Origin: Gamarada debralockiae
Lineage: Eukaryota > Ascomycota > Leotiomycetes > Helotiales > Hyphodiscaceae
Reading direction: 5' to 3'
Assembly (NCBI GenBank): GCA_002803225.1
Contig: NXFV01000353.1
Span: 25,092 to 89,091 of the forward strand
Length of the DNA stretch: 64,000 bases
In this document: one piece after another, positions 12,236 through 24,204 of the stretch
How the letters are laid out: the number at the start of each line of letters is the position of its first letter
How positions within the stretch are numbered: position 1 is the stretch's first letter
Translations under genes and position numbers: made by a program
The notes under the pieces: model-generated
What the model saw: the letters and a program-made list of their open reading frames with translations, nothing else
The model's database searches: none
Told to the model about the DNA's origin: nothing

Positions 12236-15200
12236 ATTTATGCGGACGGATTTGGTGGGAATCAGGGCGAGAAGACCACAAGGCGGAGTTTTTGTCCCTA
12301 GCAGAGTGGCAGTTCGTACAAAATCGTGCAGGACAGCGTCTCTGTGACTACTCGGGTGGTACAGAGAACAATCAGACGGGGCGAACAATAACTTGTCCAG
12401 GCACGCCTTATTCTACGACCACTCGAGGTACAGGGTCTGTGTTCGTGGATGCTCGAGTCAACCTATCGCGACCGAACAACGAATCGATCTCCAGGCCCCA
12501 AACAAATATATATAAACTCCTCCGTGGAACCCGCTCCGGCTTGCCCGTCTCGGATAGGGGGTAAATCGCTTGGAATGGTCCTGGGACGTCATGTACCCAT
12601 GCTCAATGGATCAAGGAAGTGTTTTCGTTAATCGTCGATTCAAGATGGTTGGCGTTGTCTTAAGAGTTTGCCCTGCTCAGAAGCCGTGCATCTGCAAAGA
12701 GATCTGTATGCGTCAGGTAAAATTTGAAGCGTGTTCAGGATGCGAAAGTGCCAGGTACGTGTAAGGTTCTCGGAATGGGCGAAGGAGCGACAGAAGAGGA
12801 ATCCTGCGTCGAATCTTGGCGAATCGGCTCTTGAGCTTGCACGACTGATTCCAGCATTGATTTGAGGAAGAGATAGACCTCAGATGAATTTTTTGTTCCA
12901 CGAGGAGTGGGAATATAATATGTGAGCGTCAAATCATTTCGTGGCTAGCTGGAAGCGCATTGGAGGATTCGTCCCAGACGCTCGGTTGTGGATGTTGGTT
13001 CGAGGAATGGATACGAGTTGACGGATGGAAAGGTTCGTTGGTGTTGCCTGGTTGAAGGTACTTTAGATCTACGATTTGAGATTTGAGGCGGTTTGGTCGG
13101 GGAATTAAGAGAAGGTCGAAGGAAGAAAGAGGGGAGTGGAAGAAGAATTGAAATGGAAGGGGATGGGCGGGCCAGACGAAGCGCGAACGATAGGTGCTAG
13201 GTGGTATCCAGCTTAGCAAACAATAATTAGGTACAGAGGGGGATAGGTTAGTTAGCCAAAGGCCTTCCCCAAGTTTGTCTTGCCTTGGTTTGGCTTTCCT
13301 CGCTCACTTGTTGCGCTTTGTTCCACATGTGCGCGGGTTATTAATGGATTGGGCCCAGCGACCGGGAAAGGAGCAACAGCGTGTATTTCAAGACGTTCAT
13401 TTTAGCCTGCACTTTCACCCGCAGAACCAGTTACTGGCTCGTCGTCAATTTCCTAGGGACTGGTTGGGCTAAAGGTACCCTGCACCGAAGATTGGGGGTC
13501 TTTCCGGCTTTGGTCCCCGCCCGAGACATCCTAAAATGGTGAAGAATTTCAGTGGATGATCTCTGGGCCAAATTCTCCCGACCTCCTGGACCATCAACTC
13601 AGTTGGCACTTCTGTATTATTAAGTACTTCATACTTCACGATGTCAGAAGAGCTTCCTCACAGGAGTCAATCATTTATCATTACCTCTTCACACTCAGGT
13701 TCATCATCATATCCACTGCATCTCCGGTCACCGCGCCTCAATTAGTAGAAAGGAGGAGTGCTTGCATTAGGCTAGTACCCCGGGGGCAGTTATCCAGAAA
13801 TCTCCATGCTCCCTGTGCGATGATCTTCACCCCATAGACGCTCCCGTGAGCTTTTTCCTGTAGTCCACGTTTTACATTAGCAACTTCCAGCAAGAAAGGC
13901 TTCGAAAACAACAGCCGCCATGGTGCAAACGTTCCTTTCCGTCCTCCTTCGTTTGTGCGAAGCTCGAACCTCTTTTCCCCGCGAATCTTCCGTCCCCTTG
14001 CCGTCCAAGGATCAGATCCGAGCTTGCGCGAATCGCTCGATCTTTTTAGTAACAAAGTTTCATCTTCCCCGGCCCAGGTTCACTGCATCTGCCGACTTTT
14101 AAATGATTTCGAGGTGACCCGGCACTGGAAACTGCGAAACACAAACTTCTTGCCATTTGTCTTGCGAGCATTGAGCACTGTCACATCCAACAACTAAATG
14201 ATTACTTGTCTCCGACTGGCTGGGTGCTGTTATTCAAATTACAAAGTACAGCAAATGCAACTCTTGCCGGTCGCAACCTCACCATGTTACCAACTTACAA
14301 CTGAGGTTGGGTCTCAGCTGCTGAGCCACATCGTCGTCACCCCCACGACCCACGCGGTCCAACGTTCTTGCCTATTGCTGACCAACGATGGATGGACATC
14401 GGATAATTAGATCATTCAAGGAGTTCCGGAAGTGACAGGTCAGTTGTTGCAACACTGATGGCACATTGTTCCGCCCAGTTGCAACGGCGGACGTACATAA
14501 CTTTTTATTACTGGCATGCAACATTCAGTACTTCGAGGATGCATCACGAATTAGCGAATGCCGCGGCGGGAACAACGCAGCATGTGACTCGTCACTTGCC
14601 AAAACAATGGAGCACTTGTACTTGCCGTTTTCCTGAACCGATTTCTGGGTACTTTGCTGGACTCATGCCATTGGGAGGCCGAAGACCTGGAGTCCAAAGT
14701 CCAAGGGGCGAGTCTGTGCGACTTCTCGCCAGTCCTCAAGGAGAAATGATTCGCCATATCACGACACTGTCAGCCGAAATTTCTCCAGTTTAATCACAAT
14801 AAGCAGGGACAGGTTGCAAATGTGGAGATCTTGCGTAAGAAATCAGGCCATTGCCCGCACCTCGTGGCTATTTGAAGGAGCCTGTGCACCAGATCGAGAT
14901 CGCGCTCCATCTCAAACGAGTATCAGAAAGTTTCAAATAGCTAGGGATGTTGGATTTCCCAATACAGTAGAACACATGGATGGCGTAAGCCACTGCCGCG
15001 CCCATCTGCATCACACGGCAGGAAAACATCCAAGTGGCTGAACACAGTTGGTCTCTTGTCAAATCGTAGAGCCTTAACTACTCATCCTCCAATTAATTTA
15101 CGTCAACTCGGCTTGTAACAACAGAGCACCGGTCATGGTGGTATTATTTTGAATCACAACCCCTCAGTTATCAAAAATTTGCAATATTCACAAGAATGCG

Positions 15201-17391
15201 ATAGCGAAATTTTCGGACCGACAATTTGCAAAATACCAGCCGCCCCCGGTTAGGGTCACCGACCATCTTGAGAACAGAGAACCAGAGAGAAGCCAGGATC
15301 CGAGCACAACAACCTACCTTATTCCGACCTCAATTTGCTAGAAGGAATAAATCCCACGTAAACACTTGAGCAGTACGCTTCAGGAGTGGGTGAAGTCGTG
15401 GCAGGATATTTTTACTTTTTTTTACTTTTTATCAGATCACAACATTGTAATTCCACACCGCAATGCCGCCTTACCGGCTAATTACAGCGGAAGACCCTCC
15501 AGACGCACAGCAACCAATTAAAGAGCGGATCCTCAGACCGGGCTGTCGGCATCCTGTACTCCCACACCAAACAGAGGAAAAGACTCAGCCGTCAACTGGA
15601 AGCCACTTCAATTTCAAGGGCCTTGCCACATGGTTTGAACCATGCAGTTGCATAGCGTTACATGCATGTTAGGCACACCGCGCCCATCGGCCTCATCCTT
15701 CGCGAGTGCCGTCACCTCGGGATGCCTCTTCTTTCCGTGTGTCGGAACGGCTGCCGAGTGAAGTCGTACGATAATCTTACGAAGCGGTGGTCTTGACACC
15801 TGCCCGATTCTACCACGGGCCTGGGCCAACACCGTAGCTCTATTTTCACATCTGTCGTTGTGGTGTAGAGGTTTCCCTGGTTATTATCTCGATCCCGATC
15901 GTGCTTTCTGTCAGTTCACCATATTAGTCCTTCAAGCCTCGAGCACTACAGCGCCGAATTGGAAACCTGCATTCAAGCGTTTGCTCCCTCGCAGATTTCT
16001 GCGTCAGGATCCGGTACTATGTCACCTGGAATAGCTTTCAGGTTGTGTAACTCGCGGCTGTGTAGGGCATTTGGAACCTATGGGTCGTCGATCCACTTTG
16101 TGCAATCATCTGCACCTGCGAAAAGATCTTGCAATGCTTGTCTTGCTTTAACGCGGGACACCAAGTGCTTGAAGGAGGCTGTGTAGTAAAGAAATCTGAA
16201 GCATTCATTTGTAAAACTGAATCGCGGATTCTGAGTTGGAAGTATTCACGCGGGTAGGTTGTATCACGGTATCACCGGACACGGCATCGGAAACCTCACT
16301 GCCCGAAAGCCTCAAAACGTGGCCTGGTCATCCGGTAAAGTGGACGATGGTATTGAAGGGGGTAGTTCCCACATATGGATACCACATCTTTGATTCTTGT
16401 CTGTAAAACTGTACCGGTAGGATGGTAACAAATCACGTGGAGTTTTTTTCGCCTGCGAGAATTGTCTGTGTTTGCTTTGAAGATATGAAGTGGAACACAC
16501 GGTGTTGACCAAATTTAACGCAGCCACTGGAGGCCCTTGATATGTCACTGTGATTGACGATCGTGATTTTGATCGTGATGGGCTTGACCAGGGCAGTACC
16601 TGGGGAGGCTATGAAACAACTCGGTCTACTTGAGCTTGGAAGCTTGGGCGAGAGGAGCACGGAAAACTCAGTTCAATAGCTTCAAAAATATATTGAGTGG
16701 AAGAGTCTTGGTTCCAGAGAGATCGATAGCAATGCTAGAGTATCATTACCCCCTTTCCGTAGCTCAGAACAAATAACATGGATGACCTTTAGTCACGTGT
16801 AACCCCAAGATTTTGGGCCCGGGGGATTTTGTCCAGATATGTAGTAGCACAGTCAAGCTACGTCATGGTCATCCATCAACAAGCAATCAACCAATAGCTC
16901 TTACTGGATTCGCAAGGCCGTGTCAGTGGTCCTCAAACGTGCCACTGTCAGAATGGCCAGTCCGGAAATGCCGGTATTGTTATCGGTAACACAATGATTG
17001 CGTGCATTTGCAGCACTAGCAAAAGCTCCCAGTTAGCAACGTTCCTGATTGAGTAGCCTTGAACATTCGGAAAATTCTAAGTCCGGCTGCGGGATCGAGG
17101 ACAACTTCCTATTAGAGTAATCAACTCCGCAGAACACAAACCGGATGTTTATTTGGACGCATGGTATGCAGACAAGGCTGTGAAGCCTTGAATCATTTCT
17201 CAGAGCAATTCCTACTACTGTCATTTCAGATGATTGACTATATATCCCGTCTCTACATTCCTCTTCTCGAATTCGTTTCTCTTCAATTCATTCACGCATC
17301 GAAAGCACTCCTCGACAATTCAAAGTCCAGCATCCCACTTCTTCCAAGCACTTTTAAATCCAACAGCCTTCTCTTATCCGTACTTTTCAAA
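12236..17391. other. 5.1-kb gene-poor region upstream of velC
   Basis: No protein family recognised on either strand; open frames are short and overlap in random frames. The part next to velC (to about 13.3 kb) probably holds its promoter and 5' leader. The right end, from about 17230, has a TATATAT sequence (about 17238) and a pyrimidine-rich stretch that look like the promoter of the epoxide hydrolase relic. Confidence 0.45.
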
Positions 17392-18482
17392 ATGTCTCAG
17401 CCTTACGTCCAGGTTCCGGCAAATGTGACCAACAATGCAATACCCTTTCACCTCGAATTTCCAGTCAGCTCTCAGAAATGAAGACACTCTTGCAACTCTC
17501 CAAAGTCACCGCCCAAATATATGAAAGTCTCCAAGAAGACGGCCGGTTCGGCCCCGTTTCCAACGGCGACGATGACCTGGATATCCACTTCGTCGCAATG
17601 TCTTCAGAGCGCAAAGACGCAATCCCCATCCTCCTCCTGCATGGCTGGCCCGGCTCCTTTCTCCAGTTCTGCCGTTCTCAACATCATAAAATCCCGTTAC
17701 ACACTCAAACTCTTCCCTACCACTTCATCGTGCCTTCCCTCTAGGGCTACGCATATCAGCTAAACCCCTCCTTTAGACAAGGATTTCCGCGTCGAAGATA
17801 TAGCCCGCTTTATGAATCAACTAATGCTAGATCTTGGTTTTGAAGGCGGATATGTAGTACAAGGAGGAGATATTTGTTCCGAAGTCGCTAGGTTATTGGC
17901 TGCCGAGCATGAGGCGGCGAGGGCTGTGCATTTGAATTTTGGAATAATGCCAGAGCCAGTTGGTGTTGATGGCACCCTGATCACACTCGCCGAGCGTACC
18001 GGGCTTGAGCGCGCGAATGCCTTAATCTTGACCGGCGGTGCTTATGCACTTCTCCACGCCACTCGACCATCCACCATCTTCGCGCTCGCCTCAAACCCAC
18101 TTGCCGTGCTTGCTTGGTCGGCGAGAAGTTCCAGGAATGGACAGACGACACCCCTCCCATCTCCACCATTTTAGTATCCGTCTCCCTCTACTGGTTTACG
18201 GAGACCTTCCCTCACGCCATCTATCCTTGCAGACAACTCTTCGTGCCGGGTGGGGTTGGTGCGCATGAGAATCCTTAGTGGAACATTGGGAAGGAGAAGA
18301 AAATTTGGGTTCTCTTGGTTCCCGAAAGAAAAATCGCACCAGTCCCGCGGGTGTAGATTGAGAAGACTGGGAAGTTAGTTTGGTTCAGAGCTCATACTAA
18401 GGGAGGGCATTTTGTTGCTGTGGAGAGTGAGGTTTTATTGAAGGATCTGACGGACTTCATGGAGGAAGTGTGGCAGAGGTAG
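17392..18482 (+). pseudogene. Epoxide hydrolase-like alpha/beta hydrolase, broken
   Basis: Pieces of a microsomal-type epoxide hydrolase occur in order but in different frames. ATG 17392 opens an N-terminal fragment (IPFHLEF) stopped by TGA at 17479. A second frame runs LDIHFVAMSSERKDAIPILLLHGWPGSFLQF, with the oxyanion motif HGWPGS. A third starts near 17779 (KDFRVEDIARFMNQLMLDLGF) and holds the nucleophile region GGYVVQGGDICSE. The C-terminal part has IAPVPRV, an in-frame stop, then AHTKGGHFVAVESE with the catalytic His, ending at TAG 18480-18482. The cap domain between the first two pieces is largely missing. The frame changes have no splice signals, so this is a decayed gene rather than an intron-rich one. 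Confidence 0.8.
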
Positions 18483-20241
18483 ATATGGGTGATATGAGAG
18501 GTGATCGGGCGATCTAGGAATGATTTCTGGTTTTTCTGTTATATTTGGAGTCTGGGTATACCTTTGGGCGTGCTGCTGTTCCATATTAATTAACTTTGTT
18601 GACTTGATTACGTTGAAACTTGACTTTCCTGGGACGACGAGGTCAGTGGAAGAGGACTCCAACGAGCGAGAAGCGAGTTCTAAGCCAGCAGATGTGGCCG
18701 CAACTACAGCGACAGCAATTGCCATGGGCAGCACAGCCAGAGTAAGGCGGTCAAGTTTCTTTGATTGAGAATCATGTTTGAGGTACTCGGGCAGCGGATT
18801 GTACGTCCAAGCAAAGCAAATTATATGAAGCAGCAAGCTTGCGAGAACAAATTGAATGACGAGAAGGACCTTCCTATTGCGATGATACGAAGCTGGTAGG
18901 GAATGATTTGGCTCTGCGCACGGTAGAATTTTCTTCTCTCGATCTCCATGTTGATATATAATTGAGACTTTTCAGCTCGTGATAAAGGACTGGTGATTTA
19001 GGGTGAGGCTCAATGACTTTCGAGATGAGCAGTGCTACTGTAGTAGTGTGGTTGATTGTGTTGTTGTTACCAGTAAGTTTGAGGCACAGAAGCATTCAAT
19101 ACGGAGCAGCGGGGAAGGATTCGAGCCCATGCTTATTTAGGTGAAATTAAGCAGCGGGATCAAGGGCTCTGGATGGTCAGAGTATGAATCGCTTGATTCC
19201 GAACCTTTCCTGACAGCAAGAGTACTGCAGTGTTTTTCTAACCGAGAAAGTCCTCAGGGCTGCTAGTAGCTGCTGAGTTTGTTAAGTAGTCCCGCAACAA
19301 ACGATCCTCGTAGATGCTGTTTCTGGTGCTGAACGCGGCTTCCAGTACCTGGTATAGATAGATACGAGCCTTACCCTCCGGCGGTGAGAGCATAAGTTAT
19401 GTCTGTCCACGTGTTTCTCAGTCTCTGGTTGCGATGTCATTCACGCACTTCCTCGAAGCGAATCTCCCAACCAGGAAGGACCCCACGATTTTCGGTCACG
19501 TGAAACCGACCGAAGGGATCACCTGCGCTGCCGCTGTTCTTTCTCCCCTTCGCAGAGCAATTGTGTTCTAGAGAACAGGAGAGGGACTAATAAACCGTCG
19601 AGCTAGTATATCTCAACCGCAGTCCTAAGAAGACAATTGCAACATAATGGACGAATTGGGAAGTTGTAACCCACCACTCTCACTTTCATTCGCTGACAAA
19701 CACTCGTAAAGTGTGGTCCACAGGCCACAGAATAAGCTTAGCTGAGCTCAAATCGCGTTCGATTTGACAGCAGTTTGTGTAGCAGTATCTTGCGATGCTG
19801 GGGGTCTGTAGAACTGGGTTTTCCAGAAGCTTGTCTATGACATGTGGCATGCAGTAAGCTGACGTCGGTGAATGAGGCTCGTACCAGCAGGCGAGTGGAA
19901 TTTCTTGTATCCGGATAGGAGGTTGTGAATTCTGGGGACTGTGATAGAAGAGTTGAAGGAGTGTTGGAATCAGAGCTGAGAACTGGAATAAAGGCCCAAG
20001 AGTCGGCGCAGAATGGGGAGATCGAAACAAGGAAGGTGTGTTTCTGGGATGTCTGGGAAAGGAAGGGGAGTGGTCGGAAAATGCAGACGAGGCGAGTCTT
20101 CCCGAATGCAAGGTGATATTCGGTGTTTGATGAGTGATCACTGTATATAAGACTGCGCTAAGCAATTGATTTGGTTCCCCTATCGTACTCTCTTTAATGA
20201 ATGGAAATTCCCCGGTTATTAAATTTTATTCAGCATGAACT
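18483..20241. promoter_or_regulatory. Intergenic, with the arrestin-like gene promoter at its right end
   Basis: No recognisable gene. TATATAAG at about 20152-20159 lies some 85 bp upstream of the arrestin-like start codon and is a good TATA candidate. A minus-strand frame at 18435-18900 encodes two hydrophobic stretches but has no convincing start. Confidence 0.4.
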
Positions 20242-21700
20242 ATGTCTCCAGAGGAAAATAAAATCCATACAAAGATACTTTTCGGGGACGAGATTAAAAC
20301 ACCAGAAACCTTGTTCTCGTCAACTTTTCTGCCAGCACCGACTGTCTTCACCGGGCAGAGGCTCAGGGGAGTGGCTGTTATCTCTCAATGTGGGACACAG
20401 AGCCCTGTATTTGATGCCGTCCAGCTAACTCTGAAAGGTACTTCTACTCAGTCCCCCATTACACGCTTCTCGCTAACGTTATATAATTCAAGGCAAAGTG
20501 AAAAATGTTGTCAGGCAAGCCGATGGGTTCTGCTGGGAGATCGAAAAGCCTGTGAGTTCTCGTCAGCAATGGTCACTTCAACGTTGGAAATACTAACTAC
20601 GTTACCCAAAGCTCATTCTCATGTCCTGTGTGAAAGTGGCAGATGACTTTAAGACAGCCTCTCTCGAAGGCGGCAATGATGTCATCCAGGGAACTGAATT
20701 CTTCTTCGACATACCCAAGTCCATCACGGTGCCAACATACCAAAAGCAGCTGATAAATCAACTGCCACCTTCCATTCGAGTGGTCAAAACAACACACTCC
20801 ACCGAGCTGCCGAAACATTGCCGAGCTGCCATCGCCGGTCATTGCGATGTAACGTACCATATCGAAACTAGAATTTCCCGAAGAGGAAAAGTAGTGTGCG
20901 AGGCTCGTCGGGAGATCATAATGATGCCTACCACAGAGATACCACCGCCTCTTGATCCCGAAGATCTAAAGTACGACTATCGGCTTTTCGCTGCTTCGTC
21001 CCTAGGCTCATTCTGGAAACCAAAAAAGAGTACATTAATCACGGTTTCTTCCAAGGAGCCCCGATCCCTCGTATTTCCATTCTTGAAGGGAAACTGCACC
21101 GAGGTGAACACAGAGGTGCTGCTCAACTTCAAGGCTCGGAAAATGTGCGACGGGGAGGAGAGTTTCCTTGAGCCACCAATCACGGAGTGTGAAGTTATGG
21201 TAACCCTGGAGGCGATTACGTATTTCCTCGAAGAGGAGAAAGAGCAGGTACTGTCTATTGCAGAGACGCGGAGGTGCCCAGGCGCAACTTTGAAAAGGAC
21301 AAGATTCAAAACGCAGAAGAGGAAGGTGAAGCTGGAGGGATGGAAAAGAGACAATGATGCGGCTTGTGAGTCTCGAGAATTGATCATACCTGGATCCAAT
21401 ACTGATGGGTGGCCCTCAGCTGGTGCATCCCAAACAATCGAGTGGAAGACAACGACCTCGCTGATGACTCTGCTTCCGGACGATGTTCCTCGACTTCCTT
21501 CTTTCTTTTCAACTTTGGTGTCGAGGAGGTATGCGTTCGATGTGCAGATTGTGTTCGGAACCGACCTAGGAGCCTCGAACAAGCCTGTGCATCTGCGAAT
21601 CCCTGTGCAAATTGTGCATGCTCCAGTAGGAAAGTATCTGAATGGACCCTTGGAGATTGAATTCGAGGATGACCTGAAAGCACCGGCATATGTACTATGA
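20242..21700 (+). CDS. Arrestin-like domain protein
   Basis: Exons 20242-20437, 20493-20551 and 20612-21700 give 447 aa. The layout fits the fungal arrestin-like families: an N-terminal beta-sandwich half (LRGVAVISQCG, VFDAVQLTLKGKVKN), a central LPPSI segment with HCDVTYHIETRISRRGK, and a C-terminal half ending LPSFFSTLVSRRYAFDVQIVF and LRIPVQIVHAP, where arrestin-type proteins carry their last strands. Alpha-arrestins recruit ubiquitin ligases of the Rsp5/HulA type to plasma-membrane transporters. I see no PPxY motif, so adaptor function is not shown. The second intron has a clear ACTAAC branch site. It ends 50 bp from the tail of the convergent Zn2Cys6 gene. Confidence 0.65.
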
Positions 21701-21750
21701 GGTGGTGACGATGCACAAAGCACCAAGGTACCCAATTCACCCTTCAGTCT

Positions 21751-23937
21751 TCACATTGGAGCATCCTCCGCTCCCCAACCCCACTCCTCCAACAATTCTT
21801 TGACTCGATACTCGGTTGCCCATCCCAAGTCTTTCTCAATACCTCTCAGAAGGTCAACTATTACTTTTCGCTCCTCCGAACCCTCTAAGCACTGCCCAGC
21901 AACAAACAACGGCTGAAGCATATGAATTCGCACATAGCCTGGTGGTCTGCCCAATGCGATGGCACATATTTCTCGACTATGCTCGGCTATCTTTTCTGGA
22001 ATCTCACGATAGCGACGCAAACGGTCCCGGACCGAATTGGAATCTTCGCGAGGTTGGTGCAGTAGAAGAATTATCTGTGCGAAGTGGTAGTGTTGCATGG
22101 TGACCGAGCATAAGGGAATACTATAGAAGGCCTCGGCGAAGTTTGCCCGGTAAGGATCAGCAGACTTTGGGTCTACCTCAATTCGGCCACAGAAGTTGAA
22201 GCTTTCCGGAAGGCTCTCGAACCAAATTTGGAGTTCGTGGTCGAGACTTTTCCAACGGTTTGTTTGGGTTGGAAGCACGTCCGAGTCTGCAGCAAGAAGG
22301 TTCATGATCTTTGAGAGAATGAAAATCAAAGCATTCGCAATCATATCCTCTCTGAATTCGCTCTCGCCGCTAAGATAAGTGCTATATCCTGTCTTCCCGG
22401 GGATGACGAAGCCGTCATCATCAATCTTGAGGCCCGCAGATCGCCACAGGGGGATGTCTTCTGTATCCAGTCGTGTTCTTGTATGGTTTATATAAGCTGC
22501 GAGGTAGTCGCAGCGTGCAAAATTCCAGAATGTGGCTACTTGAGCCCTTGATGGTTTAATGCATTGAGGCATCACGTTCACATTTGCCTCGTCAAGAAGT
22601 GACTTAACTCCACTTAAATGTCTATAAATAGTTAAATTATTGTTCGATTAGGCCAACTCCTTTGATACTGACCTCGACCACTCAATGTTGGAATCGTCGT
22701 AGACAGATAAAATCGAGGTCGCAGCAAGTAAGTCGTCCGCCTGAACAGACTGACTTTGGTTTTCGAGAAGTCGACGCCGTTTATTCGTACTCGCAGTGGG
22801 GCTTTCGACCGCCGAGCGATTGATATCAGGACTTCCAACGTTCATCAAACCTTCTCGCAAATAAGCGATGGCTTTGTCATAGTACTTTGCTGCTTTATAA
22901 AACCAGTTCGTTCGCTCGCAACTGGGATAGACTTCTGTAGAAGCCTGCTTCTGACAGGCGCTGCCAATGATAACTTTCGTCCCTTTCACTCTTCCAAGTT
23001 GCTTTGCTGAAATCGCGATTGCAGAATAGCGAAGGAGGGGACTTTTCAAAGCTTTGACGGGTACGTATGAAGCAAAGTAATTTCCAAGGTCGTATAAATC
23101 CATCCTAAAGCAATTAGTCCCGATACAAATATCGATTTTGGAGGGACTAACCATGGCCCCACAACCTCGGCGAAATGTCTCATGAGGAACATTATTTCAA
23201 AAACACTCTCCTCCACATTCTGGTGGATGAATCGTTCTGAGGGCGAGTTCGGGGTTGACGAACTATATGTTGAGCGTTGGAAAACAGAGTTCACGTTGTC
23301 TGACAGGGAATTCTCAGTGCGATATGTGAATGGCTGTTGAGGAGATATTGTCTCGTTTGGTTCAGAGTCTGCGTTCTCAATACTGTGTACTGGAAGAGGA
23401 TTCAAAGGACTTGGCTCCAGAATACCAGTATAATTCCCAGAGTCTATTGGGATAAAGGGGCTGGAGTTGATATCAGGCCTCGAATTATTGTCATTGCCCT
23501 GAGTGTTGGTGTTGGTAGTCTCCGTCACCAGCCCTGGATCCAGGACAGTCGCTCCGCCATCTTGGCTTCCAATGGTAATGACTTGCTTAGTCCCTCGCGG
23601 GGATTGGGAGTCCAGGGACGAAAGCGGATTGGGCTCTTCATGGTTATCGTGACTTGGCGACTTTTCGTGATTTGCTGTCTTGCTGCCGCCGTTCGAAACA
23701 GAAGACTCATCGTAGTTGAACTTTCGTCGCAACCCGACCCCTTCATCTAGAAACCTAGTTTCGCGCGAGTATCCAGGACAAGGTAGATTGGAAGCAGAGC
23801 AACGCAAACATCCCGGGCGACCCTCATCGCACTGGCAGGCGGTGAGCCTCAATTCAAGCACGCCGTCCTGCAGCTCTTACCTTCAGATGACGAGCCTTGC
23901 ACCTCCCACACGCACCACCGTACGGTCGCGCCGGCAT
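21751..23937 (-). CDS. Zn2Cys6 fungal-specific transcription factor
   Basis: Exons 23937-23881, 23831-23152, 23104-22673 and 22621-21751 give 679 aa. The zinc cluster ACGRCKARHLKCDEGRPGC with CLRCSASNLPC (C-x2-C-x6-C-x6-C-x2-C-x6-C) is split by the first intron and begins only about ten residues from the chosen ATG. A Ser/Asn-rich linker follows, then the fungal regulatory middle region (MRHFAEVVGPWMDLYDLG, IEWSRHLSGVKSLLDEA, FWNFARCDYLAAYI, RLDTEDIPLW). Such proteins are nuclear activators or repressors of metabolic or secondary-metabolite genes. Target genes are unknown. Its minus-strand neighbour upstream is a broken transporter, and beyond that a catalase; a former regulator-transporter unit is possible. 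Confidence 0.9.
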
Positions 23938-24204
23938 AGCATCCACTGATGATGCATGAGACTGGAAATGTTCATCCTGGATGAAATTATTTGGTTGAAC
24001 CGAAGTTTGACAGCCGAAATTCGGAAGAGATCCCTGATGCAGAGTAAGCTGTGGCTGAATCACGTGTTGGTTGCCCCTGTCCTACGCCATTTATCCCCAA
24101 ATATGATGCAGTTATATAAGCATATTAGAGCAGTGACTGGAAATAGATATACAATCTAGAACTTCCCCCGACTAAACATTGTCGTCAACCAACTTCTGAT
24201 AATA
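23938..24204. promoter_or_regulatory. Promoter of the Zn2Cys6 gene
   Basis: The 267 bp between the regulator's start codon and the end of the MFS relic. TTATATAA at about 24112-24119 is palindromic and lies about 180 bp upstream of the ATG. An in-frame GTG at 24063 could extend the protein, but an ATG at 23937 is nearer the zinc cluster. Confidence 0.35.

Noticed and set aside
12929..13219. Minus-strand frame that could be an upstream exon of velC
   Set aside because: No splice sites link it in frame to the velvet start, and the sequence is low in complexity; more likely leader or promoter.
18435..18950. Minus-strand frame with two hydrophobic stretches (VLLVIQFVLASLLLHIICF and LAVLPMAIAVAVVAA)
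   Set aside because: A stop precedes the frame, there is no ATG before the first hydrophobic segment and no family resemblance; not enough to call a gene.
19100..19200. Possible tRNA from GGCTCGAATCC on the minus strand
   Set aside because: The T stem pairs at only three of five positions and no acceptor-stem partner is found.
19686..20165. 159-codon minus-strand frame in the arrestin-like promoter
   Set aside because: It overlaps the TATA box of the plus-strand gene and has no family resemblance.
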